Below, one piece after another: positions 1 to 4,766 of a stretch of 8,487 nt of DNA; position 1 is the stretch's first letter; every line of letters starts with the position of its first letter. The DNA is from Thermoflexales bacterium (GTDB lineage: Bacteria > Chloroflexota > Anaerolineae > Fen-1058). The stretch covers positions 1 through 8,487 of the forward strand of contig JADGQE010000163.1 of assembly GCA_017882055.1 (NCBI GenBank). Reading direction: 5' to 3'. A program made the position numbers and the translations under genes. Below the pieces are notes generated by a model that was given only the letters and a program-made list of their open reading frames with translations, was not told the DNA's origin and searched no databases.

Positions 1-23
1 GGCTTGATAGCCCCACACCCTGT

Positions 24-46
24 CCCACGCTCCGGCGGAGCGTGGG
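24..46. repeat. REP-like perfect palindrome
   Basis: CCCACGCTCC (24-33) and GGAGCGTGGG (37-46) form a perfect 10-bp stem around a 3-base loop. There is no T tract on either side, so it is not a typical intrinsic terminator. GC-rich palindromes of this size between genes resemble REP-type elements; that reading is inference. Confidence 0.6.
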
Positions 47-131
47 GGGCGTCCCAGGGACCAGCAGCCGTCGTGAGTGACACGGCCGTCGCTGACCATC
101 GCTTCGTCACCAGCCACTAGCCAGTACATCG

Positions 132-161
132 CGAAGTATCGCGGCGAGGCGCGATACTTCG
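132..161. repeat. 12-bp inverted repeat
   Basis: CGAAGTATCGCG (132-143) and CGCGATACTTCG (150-161) are perfect reverse complements with a 6-base loop. No T run follows on either strand, so a terminator role for the broken minus-strand gene is possible but unsupported. Confidence 0.6.
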
Positions 162-222
162 ACGGTGGCTTCTAGCTGCGGGGGAACCGGGATGTCAAGT
201 GGTGTACCGGGAAGTGCAGAAT

Positions 223-546
223 TCATTGCCAGGTTGTCTTTTGACAGATTGGACATAGCCGTTTGGGTGAGTGTCGCCGCTTGCCCATGCCCGACCTTTC
301 ACTGGAAGGTCGGTGGGCCGCCAGGCGGAGTTGTCGCTCTAGCGATCGATCGCCCTCCCAGACTCGTGCTACCGTGAAGGTGATGCCGCGCTCCGCCAAG
401 ACTTGTGTCAATCGCGCGCCTTCACCACGTCGATGCTCGCCAACGCGCGTTGCGACATCATGGGCGAAGCCGAGATAGTGCTGCGTGCCAGCCTATGTCC
501 CGTGCGGGATGGCCTTATCAAAGTGCAGCAGGTAGACGGCCATCAT
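223..546 (-). pseudogene. GIY-YIG nuclease-like gene, interrupted by in-frame stop
   Basis: Reading the minus strand from the paired ATG codons at 541-546 gives VYLLHFD, then a TAG stop (493-495), then HYLGFAHDV, a helix with R..EHRRGEGARLT, AERGITFTVARVWEG and a C-terminal LCPICQ. This matches small single-domain GIY-YIG nuclease-like proteins of about 90 residues: VYLL and HYLG stand for the GIY and YIG strands. Two defects are visible: the TAG in the loop between the strands, and about 16 extra residues between RQL and RRHSPKRLCPIC. The extra residues are encoded by a palindromic repeat (283-318). The frame is otherwise intact from 546 to the TGA at 223-225, so decay is recent or the stop is a sequencing error. 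Translation could restart after the stop only at a TTG (409-411), which would lose both signature strands. The molecular role of such small proteins is not established. Confidence 0.72.
275..328. repeat. Bulged palindromic repeat, copy A (in GIY-YIG frame)
   Basis: The core is GCCCA (283-287), unpaired TGC (288-290), CCGACCTT (291-298), a 7-base loop, then AAGGTCGG (306-313) and TGGGC (314-318). This makes a 13-bp stem with a 3-nt bulge. Weaker outer pairing and a CCAGGCGG flank extend to 328. The design matches the copies at 5721-5760 and 5978-6045. It accounts for the extra residues in the overlapping gene. Confidence 0.7.
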
Positions 547-547
547 G

Positions 548-823
548 CTACGCCCACATCGTCGGCGTGCCGGGCCGCAGCGGCATACCCGGCTCCAGCA
601 CGGTCTGCACGACGATCCCGGTCGACCGGAACTCGGCAACAATAACGGGACTCAGGGCGATCAACGCCCAGTCCCCGCGTAAGTTTTGATGTTGACGCCT
701 CGCCGTCTGAAGGCGCTGCACGATCGACTGGCGATCGCCGCCGCGCTCGGTGAGGCGGGTCCGCACATGGCGCGGAAACAGAATGCGATATGAAAAAGCC
801 CCTTGTTTGGGCAGGGGCTTATG
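548..823 (-). other. Unassigned open frame upstream of the GIY-YIG gene
   Basis: The minus strand is open from 823 to a TAG at 548-550, with a GTG at 764-766 as the only plausible start. The stop is one base before the GIY-YIG start, a spacing seen in coupled genes. From the GTG it would give about 72 residues, including RQSIVQRLQTARRQHQNL, a DWALIAL strand and VVQTVLEPG. I do not recognise the family. A terminator-like hairpin (796-820) lies at its upstream edge and no ribosome-binding site stands out. It may be the tail of a decayed gene, or chance in GC-rich DNA. Confidence 0.25.
796..820 (-). terminator. Terminator-like hairpin overlapping the small-RNA promoter
   Basis: AAGCCCCT (796-803) and AGGGGCTT (813-820) form an 8-bp stem with a 9-base loop. 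On the minus strand it is followed by TTTTT (793-797), so it reads as an intrinsic terminator for minus-strand transcription. No minus-strand gene ends here. On the plus strand it falls inside the -35 and spacer of the promoter at 803-830. Confidence 0.4.
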
Positions 824-830
824 CTAGAAT
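803..830 (+). promoter_or_regulatory. Promoter of candidate small RNA
   Basis: A TTGTTT -35-like box (803-808), a 16-bp spacer and a TAGAAT -10 box (825-830) preceded by TG in the extended -10 position (822-823). Transcription would start near 837, the first base of the structured RNA that follows. The -35 is weak (3 of 6) but the extended -10 is good. Confidence 0.55.
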
Positions 831-836
831 GGTTCT

Positions 837-946
837 GCATGAGCAGCTACCTCTGCTTGTGCACTGTCCCCGCTGGGGATCGAGCCTGGCGGGGATCATG
901 CTTTTGAGAAGGGCAGCCCGAATCGCACTCGCGGCTGCTCTTTTTT
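837..946 (+). ncRNA. Candidate small structured RNA, about 110 nt
   Basis: This segment lies between a promoter and an intrinsic terminator and has no ORF of its own. Hairpin 1 pairs GCATGAGCAG (837-846) with CTGCTTGTGC (853-862) around a CTACCT loop. Hairpin 2 pairs 866-877 with 885-896 (12 bp, three G-U) around a 7-base loop. Hairpin 3 is the terminator. Alternatively GCATGA (837-842) pairs perfectly with TCATGC (896-901), closing a three-way junction over a shortened hairpin 1 and hairpin 2. It does not match 6S RNA, SRP RNA, tmRNA or a riboswitch that I can recognise, and no gene follows on the same strand before the opposing gene at 1100. The pyrimidine-rich loop (CUACCU) could pair with Shine-Dalgarno regions, which is speculation. 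A minus-strand transcript is the main alternative, since 796-820 looks like a minus-strand terminator. Confidence 0.5.
908..946 (+). terminator. Intrinsic terminator of candidate small RNA
   Basis: GGGCAGCC (911-918) pairs with GGCTGCTC (933-940), extended by A-T pairs on the outside, with a 14-base loop and six T residues (941-946). It ends a plus-strand transcript that has no downstream gene on that strand. Confidence 0.7.
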
Positions 947-963
947 GTTTGGTTGTTAGCGAT

Positions 964-997
964 CTGTGCTACACGATCGTGGTATAGTGTAGCACAG
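964..997. promoter_or_regulatory. Operator-like perfect palindrome
   Basis: CTGTGCTACAC (964-974) and GTGTAGCACAG (987-997) are exact reverse complements, 12 bases apart. The lack of a T tract and the 23-bp centre-to-centre spacing suit a dimeric regulator site better than a terminator. A TGGTATAGT extended -10-like element (980-988, plus strand) sits in and beside the centre. The right half overlaps a possible minus-strand -10 (986-991). The cognate regulator is unknown; the nearby HTH protein is one candidate. Confidence 0.45.
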
Positions 998-1015
998 AAT
1001 TCGGAACTTTGTCAA
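986..1015 (-). promoter_or_regulatory. Possible minus-strand promoter under the palindrome
   Basis: On the minus strand a consensus TTGACA (1010-1015) is followed after 18 bp by TACACT (986-991), 4 of 6 to the -10 consensus, inside the right half of the palindrome. It would drive transcription leftward through the small-RNA locus toward the broken GIY-YIG gene and meet the terminator-like hairpin at 796-820. The evidence is positional only. Confidence 0.3.
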
Positions 1016-1047
1016 GTGGAAAAATAATATCCCGAATATTAGTGAAA

Positions 1048-1074
1048 ACAAACGGCCCTTTTAGGGCCGTTTGT
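1048..1074 (-). terminator. Intrinsic terminator of the HTH gene
   Basis: A 12-bp perfect stem, 1048-1059 with 1063-1074, has a 3-base loop. On the minus strand it is followed by TTT and lies 26 bp past the stop codon at 1100. It closes the tRNA-Gly/HTH unit. Confidence 0.8.
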
Positions 1075-1099
1075 GCAGTAGAAGCATATTGTTAGTTAT

Positions 1100-1615
1100 T
1101 TATTTGAGCGGGCCGGTCTTTTTCTTCCGACGATACTCGGATAATTGAGGATACTTCAGAAGGTTCGGATTACCATCTTTATCGAACAGCGGAGCACCGG
1201 ACAAACTACCGCCGAATTTGCGCGTATGATACACTTTAGCGCAATATGCAACATCTCCTTCATCTATCTTTTTTCCATAGCCGGATTCAAGAACAGCGAT
1301 GAAGCCACGCTTAACCCATTCGCGGATCGTCGTGTCAAGTATTTGATATTTCTTTGTGGCCTCGGTAATTGGGATAGGCTGTCCATGTAACTTCCTGAAG
1401 TCTTCACGTCGGATAGCACGCAGTTGTTCGTTGATCTGCTCATAGTTCGCTGCTTGCTCGGCGCTCTGTTTGCTCACGACGATCACTCCATCAGATAACA
1501 AAGCTGCGCGTATCTTACCTGATTCGATCAGGCGTTGCAACGACGCGGCGCTGACCTTGAGGTGTTTAGCCGCTTGGGGCAGGGGAATATAGCGTTCAAG
1601 CGTGGCCGTTGTCAT
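1100..1615 (-). CDS. Small protein with two helix-turn-helix segments
   Basis: A 171-residue protein with two excisionase/MerR-type helix-turn-helix units. The first spans about residues 10-50 (LPQAAKHLKVSAASLQRLIESGKI), the second about 80-125 (ITEATKKYQILDTTIREWVKRGFI). They are joined by a charged helix, and the tail is lysine/arginine rich (YRRKKKTGPLK). It is probably a DNA-binding protein of unknown target. I chose the ATG at 1613-1615 because AGAGGA lies five bases upstream; an in-frame ATG at 1631-1633 would add six residues but has no such site. It lies 116 bp downstream of tRNA-Gly on the same strand, with no clear promoter or strong terminator between, so cotranscription is likely. 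The DNA is visibly less GC-rich than the genes to its right, a hint of transfer. The second unit could fold differently; the first is firmer. Confidence 0.8.
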   Translation of the reverse strand: MTTATLERYIPLPQAAKHLKVSAASLQRLIESGKIRAALLSDGVIVVSKQSAEQAANYEQINEQLRAIRREDFRKLHGQPIPITEATKKYQILDTTIREWVKRGFIAVLESGYGKKIDEGDVAYCAKVYHTRKFGGSLSGAPLFDKDGNPNLLKYPQLSEYRRKKKTGPLK

Positions 1616-1731
1616 GAGTTTCCTCTCAGGCATGATGTGCGGCAGTGCATGAAACCTCTATGCCGCGTGGAGCATTAATACCCGATACTCATCCGCAGGT
1701 CTTGCGGTATAATGCCCCAATCAAAAACCAG

Positions 1732-1803
1732 AGCGGGTGATGGGATTCGAACCCACGGCCCAGTGCTTGGGAAGCACTTGCGCTACCACTGCGCTACACC
1801 CGC
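1732..1803 (-). tRNA. tRNA-Gly (anticodon CCC)
   Basis: The minus strand folds as a 72-nt cloverleaf. The acceptor is GCGGGTG/CACCCGC with discriminator T, there is a D-arm GCGC/GCGC, the anticodon stem AGTGC/GCACT encloses TTCCCAA, and the T-arm GTGGG/CCCAT has TTCGAAT. The anticodon CCC reads GGG glycine codons. The 3' CCA is not encoded. A consensus promoter stands seven bases upstream of the expected 5' leader. Confidence 0.97.
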
Positions 1804-1816
1804 GTTTGATGTTGTG

Positions 1817-1844
1817 ATTATAATCCAACTGAGCAGGTAGTCAA
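1817..1844 (-). promoter_or_regulatory. Promoter of tRNA-Gly
   Basis: On the minus strand TTGACT (1839-1844) is followed after 16 bp by a perfect TATAAT (1817-1822). Transcription should start near 1810, a few bases ahead of the mature tRNA. It probably also serves the HTH gene. Confidence 0.85.
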
Positions 1845-1845
1845 C

Positions 1846-1950
1846 CGGCAACTGGGGATTGGGCAATTGGTAACTGGGCAACTGGGCAACTGGTCAATCA
1901 GTTGCCCCATCGACCCATCGACTCGTTGACCAGTTGCCCGATCCCCAATC
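1846..1950. repeat. Degenerate GGCAACTG tandem and inverted repeat
   Basis: The left half repeats units close to GGCAACTG with about 8-bp spacing (1848-1893). The right half carries reverse complements: GGGCAACTGGTCAA at 1884-1897 matches 1926-1939 exactly (14 bp), and GGGGATTGG near 1854 matches CCCCAATC near 1943 imperfectly. The block fills the gap between the tRNA promoter and the glycosyltransferase gene. Confidence 0.7.
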
Positions 1951-1961
1951 GGAAAGCGAGC

Positions 1962-2645
1962 ATGATGAAACTATCCGTAATCATTCCGGTCTACAATGAA
2001 GTGCAGACGATTGAAGAGATTCTGAAGCAAGTGCGCGCGGTCGGTATCGTCGATGAGCTCATCATCGTCGACGATGGCTCAACCGATGGCTCGCGCGAGA
2101 AGTTGAAAGCCGAAGAGAATCAGCCCGGCACGACGGTGATCTATCGCGAAAGGAATGGCGGCAAAGGCGCCGCTGTCCGCACGGGCATTGATCGGGCCAC
2201 GGGCGACATCATTTTGATTCAAGATGCCGATCTGGAATATGATCCGCGCGATTATCCGGTGTTGATCCGCCCCATCGTCGAAGGCCGCGTTAAAGTGGTC
2301 TATGGCAGTCGTTTTCTCGGCCCGCGCACAGCGATGATGTTCTGGCACATGCTGGGCAACAAGTTTCTAACGCTGTTAACCAATGTGCTGTACAACGCCA
2401 TCTTGAGCGACATGGAAACGTGCTATAAAGTTTTTCGGGCCGACGTGATCAAAGGCATTCCGCTGCGCTCGAAGCGTTTCGAGCTGGAACCGGAGATTAC
2501 GGCCAAGGTGCTCAAGCGCGGACACCGCATCTTTGAAGTGCCGATCTCGTATTATGGACGCGAGTACGACGAAGGCAAGAAAATCTCGTGGCGCGATGGT
2601 CCGGTCGCTGCCTGGACGCTGATCAAGTATCGATTCGTTGACTGA
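1962..2645 (+). CDS. Family 2 glycosyltransferase, DPM1-like
   Basis: A 227-residue GT-A fold glycosyltransferase of family GT2. Visible landmarks are SVIIPVYNE (5-13), IIVDDGSTDGS (34-44), NGGKGAAVRTG (65-75), the metal-binding DADLEYDP (88-95) and VVYGSRF (112-118). C-terminal parts include DMETCYKVFRADV and KRFELEPEIT. The pattern is that of polyprenyl-phosphate mannosyl- or glucosyl-transferases such as DPM1, which load a sugar from a nucleotide donor onto a lipid phosphate at the cytoplasmic membrane face. There is no C-terminal membrane segment, so this is the short soluble form. The start is the first of two adjacent ATGs (1962, 1965); an upstream ATG at 1902 lies within the repeat block and would add 20 unrelated residues. 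The ribosome-binding site is weak. elp3 follows at 54 bp on the same strand. Donor and acceptor cannot be fixed. Confidence 0.9.
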   Translation: MMKLSVIIPVYNEVQTIEEILKQVRAVGIVDELIIVDDGSTDGSREKLKAEENQPGTTVIYRERNGGKGAAVRTGIDRATGDIILIQDADLEYDPRDYPVLIRPIVEGRVKVVYGSRFLGPRTAMMFWHMLGNKFLTLLTNVLYNAILSDMETCYKVFRADVIKGIPLRSKRFELEPEITAKVLKRGHRIFEVPISYYGREYDEGKKISWRDGPVAAWTLIKYRFVD

Positions 2646-2658
2646 TGAGAAACGTCGT

Positions 2659-2687
2659 GCGGGGTGCGAGCGAGTGACGCACCCCGC
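2659..2687. repeat. 10-bp hairpin between glycosyltransferase and elp3
   Basis: GCGGGGTGCG (2659-2668) pairs perfectly with CGCACCCCGC (2678-2687) across 9 bases. No T run follows, so termination is doubtful; it may stabilise or process the transcript, or be a dispersed palindrome. It ends 12 bases before the elp3 start. Confidence 0.6.
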
Positions 2688-2699
2688 AACAGGTTTTCC

Positions 2700-4331
2700 A
2701 TGCGCACTGCCGAGTGGCATACCAAACATCAATGGCAGGTCACGGCCGATGAAGAGGCGCAGCTGCTGCGGCTGATTGAAGCGGTGGCTGCGTTGGATTC
2801 AGTCCGCCCCAAAGACATGGCGCAATTGCTGCGCCGCTATCCGCGCGCGCGCGGCCAGTTCTCCAAAGATCAACTCGTCCTGGCCTACCGTCAATTTTGT
2901 GATCAGGGCCGCCGGTCGTTCGATCCTGAATTGCTGCGCCGCTTGCAGATGAAGCCGACGCGCACGATCTCCGGTGTGGCGACGGTGACGGTGCTGACCA
3001 AGCCTTTCCCCTGTCCGGGAGAATGCATCTTCTGCCCGACCGATGTGCGCATGCCCAAGAGTTACCTGGCCGACGAACCGGGCGCGATCCGCGCCGAGTA
3101 TCACCGCTTCGATCCGTATGACACCACGGCCAGTCGAATTCGCGCGCTGGAAAATATCGGCCACTCAACTGACAAGATCGAACTATTGATCCTCGGCGGC
3201 ACGTGGTCGTACTATCCGGTTGACTATCAAACCTGGTTTATTCAACGCTGCCTCGATGCGCTGAACGGAATCGATTCGAGCTCGCTGGCCGAAGCGCAGT
3301 CGATGAACGAAACGGCGGAACGCCGCAACGTCGGCCTGGTGATCGAGACGCGGCCCGATTACGTGGATGCGGCCGAGGTGCGGCGGTTGCGAAGTTACGG
3401 CGTGACCAAAGTGCAGCTCGGCGCGCAAAGTCTCGACGATCGCATCCTGGATCTGAACAAGCGCGGCCACACCGTCGAGCAGACGCGGCAGGCCGTGACG
3501 TTGCTGCGCGCTGCCGGCTTCAAAGTGCAGCTGCACTGGATGCCGAATCTGCCGGGCGCGACACCGGAGAGCGACCTGATCGACTTCAAGAAGTTGTGGA
3601 GCGATCCCGGCCTGCGGCCGGACGAGTTGAAAATTTATCCGAATGCGCTGGTGCGCGAAGCCGAGTTGGTGCAGTGGTTCGATCGGGGCGAGTTTGAGCC
3701 GTACACCGACGAAGCATTGATCGATCTTATTGCCGGGTGCAAAGTGAATACGCCGCGCTACGTTCGGCTGAATCGCATCATCCGCGATATTCCCAAAGAG
3801 CACATCGTGGCCGGCAGCACCGTTTCTAATCTGCGGGAAGTGGTCAAGCGCAAACTGACGGCTGAAGGCCGGGCCTGCCAGTGCATTCGCTGCCGTGAAG
3901 TGCGCGACGAGACTGCGCAGGTGAGTGGCCAGGTCGGCCTGCTTGAATACGCAACGCGTGGCGGACGCGAGGTTTTCCTAAGCATTGATACGAACACTGA
4001 CAAATTGGCGGGCTTCTTGCGATTGTCGCTGCCAACTCAAGACGCGGCGGTAAGCACTGGCATCGATGAATTGCGCGGTGCCGCGATTATCCGTGAAGTA
4101 CACGTGTACGGGCCGGTGGTCGAGATCGGGCGCGAAGGCCGATCGGGGCATGCGCAGCACCTGGGTCTGGGCACACGCCTTATTGCGGAAGCCGAGCAGC
4201 GTGCATGTGAGGCCGGTTATGATCGACTGGTGGTGATCTCTGCCATCGGCACCCGCGAGTATTATCGAAAGCACGGCTTTGTCGGCGGCGAACTGTATAT
4301 GTTGAAAGAGTCGGTTGGTCGATCGGATTAA
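2700..4331 (+). CDS. elp3: Elp3 tRNA U34 carboxymethyltransferase (radical SAM/GNAT)
   Basis: A 543-residue bacterial Elp3. The N-terminal helical part is followed by the radical SAM cluster motif CPGECIFC (C105, C109, C112), then LILGGTWSYYP (164-173), VIETRPDY and VQLGAQSLD. A cysteine trio typical of the family's metal site follows (C393, C395, C398 in CQCIRCREV). The C-terminal GNAT domain has REVHVYGPVVEIG, HLGLGTRLIAEAE and GTREYYRKHGF. Family members use SAM chemistry and acetyl-CoA to make the cm5U modification at wobble U34 of tRNA. Elp3 is rare in bacteria but characterised in Dehalococcoides mccartyi, which suits a Chloroflexota origin. The ATG at 2700 is chosen because the upstream GTG frame (2664) runs through the hairpin. 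No terminator is evident before the T-box promoter 15 bp after the stop. Confidence 0.95.
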   Translation: MRTAEWHTKHQWQVTADEEAQLLRLIEAVAALDSVRPKDMAQLLRRYPRARGQFSKDQLVLAYRQFCDQGRRSFDPELLRRLQMKPTRTISGVATVTVLTKPFPCPGECIFCPTDVRMPKSYLADEPGAIRAEYHRFDPYDTTASRIRALENIGHSTDKIELLILGGTWSYYPVDYQTWFIQRCLDALNGIDSSSLAEAQSMNETAERRNVGLVIETRPDYVDAAEVRRLRSYGVTKVQLGAQSLDDRILDLNKRGHTVEQTRQAVTLLRAAGFKVQLHWMPNLPGATPESDLIDFKKLWSDPGLRPDELKIYPNALVREAELVQWFDRGEFEPYTDEALIDLIAGCKVNTPRYVRLNRIIRDIPKEHIVAGSTVSNLREVVKRKLTAEGRACQCIRCREVRDETAQVSGQVGLLEYATRGGREVFLSIDTNTDKLAGFLRLSLPTQDAAVSTGIDELRGAAIIREVHVYGPVVEIGREGRSGHAQHLGLGTRLIAEAEQRACEAGYDRLVVISAIGTREYYRKHGFVGGELYMLKESVGRSD

Positions 4332-4346
4332 ATTGCATAGTCTGGC

Positions 4347-4375
4347 TTGACATCGATTTTTGATGCGCGTATAAT
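4347..4375 (+). promoter_or_regulatory. Promoter of T-box/aldolase/serS unit
   Basis: A perfect TTGACA (4347-4352), 17-bp spacer and a perfect TATAAT (4370-4375). Transcription should begin near 4382, just before the T-box leader. This strength fits a leader controlled by termination rather than initiation. Confidence 0.92.
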
Positions 4376-4390
4376 CTGGTCATCAACGTT

Positions 4391-4659
4391 GACAGAGAAG
4401 AGTAAGTTCAGCCGGACTTCCAGCGAGTCGCCGAGTGATGAAAGGCGATAGACGGTTGAACTGAAATCCGCCTCTCGAGTTGGTCGGCGGCACGTCCCGT
4501 TATCGAGTGTGAATGAGGTCTTAACCAACCTTGCGAGGGTTGGGTTTAGCAAGTTTCAATCGAGGCAGCATCCCTCGCAAGGCTGAAAGTTGAAGACAAA
4601 TCTAGGTGGCACCACGAGCGCCCCTCGTCCTAGAACAAGGATGAGGGGTGTTTTGTTTT
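4391..4659 (+). promoter_or_regulatory. T-box riboswitch, serine-specific (UCC specifier)
   Basis: Stem I pairs 4405-4414 with 4453-4462. Below it the loop E partners AGTA (4401-4404) and GAA (4463-4465) flank the specifier position, as in glyQS leaders. One A later the triplet TCC (4467-4469) reads as a serine codon. The distal stem I has AGCGAG (4422-4427) and a TCGCC/GGCGA hairpin. Stem III pairs CCTTGCGAGGG (4529-4539) with CCCTCGCAAGG (4572-4582). The T-box sequence AGGTGGCACCACG (4604-4616) holds the bulge TGGC, whose C would pair with the G discriminator of tRNA-Ser, an independent match to serine. A terminator follows. Uncharged tRNA-Ser(GGA) should stabilise the antiterminator and raise expression of the downstream genes, which include serS. 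Confidence 0.93.
4621..4659 (+). terminator. T-box conditional terminator
   Basis: CCCCTCGTCC (4621-4630) pairs with GGATGAGGGG (4639-4648, one G-T), followed by TGTTTTGTTTT. It directly follows the T-box sequence, and is the off state of the leader. Confidence 0.92.
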
Positions 4660-4675
4660 GACGCAACTTGCAAAT

Positions 4676-4723
4676 ATGACAGGGTGACCAGGTGAAAAAG
4701 TGACAAGGTGATCTCGTGGACTC
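4676..4723. repeat. Degenerate 8-bp tandem repeat, GTGACAAG type
   Basis: Six consecutive 8-base units begin ATGA or GTGA/GTGG: ATGACAGG, GTGACCAG, GTGAAAAA, GTGACAAG, GTGATCTC, GTGGACTC. The period is exactly 8. It lies between the T-box terminator and the aldolase start. Confidence 0.65.
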
Positions 4724-4766
4724 AATCATTTTGTCGGCGTGTCGCCTTGCCAACGATTGGAGAGAA

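Larger units (their letters stand above)
1..222. other. Gene-free left edge with palindromes
   Basis: I find no convincing coding region here on either strand. The stretch holds two strong inverted repeats (24-46 and 132-161, listed separately) and GC-rich sequence with short partial repeats. It lies downstream of the broken GIY-YIG gene on the minus strand. It may be the remnant of a repeat-rich intergenic region; nothing in it identifies a mobile element. Confidence 0.5.

Noticed and set aside
548..823. Guanylate kinase or nucleotidyltransferase fragment
   Set aside because: RTRLTERGGDRQSIVQRLQTA vaguely recalls a guanylate kinase helix, but no P-loop or catalytic motif is present, so no function was assigned.
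837..946. 6S RNA, SRP RNA or hammerhead ribozyme
   Set aside because: Too short and multi-hairpin for 6S, no SRP tetraloop/GGAAG motif pattern, and no CTGATGA/GAAA hammerhead core.
1693..1707. CCGCA/TGCGG hairpin between tRNA-Gly and the HTH gene as terminator
   Set aside because: A 5-bp stem with no T run after it on the minus strand is too weak.
1708..1713. Perfect TATAAT on the plus strand
   Set aside because: No acceptable -35 at 16-18 bp upstream, and it would transcribe antisense through the tRNA; probably chance.
1846..1950. CRISPR array
   Set aside because: The repeats are degenerate 8-bp units without uniform spacers, and half are inverted; no cas genes in the window.
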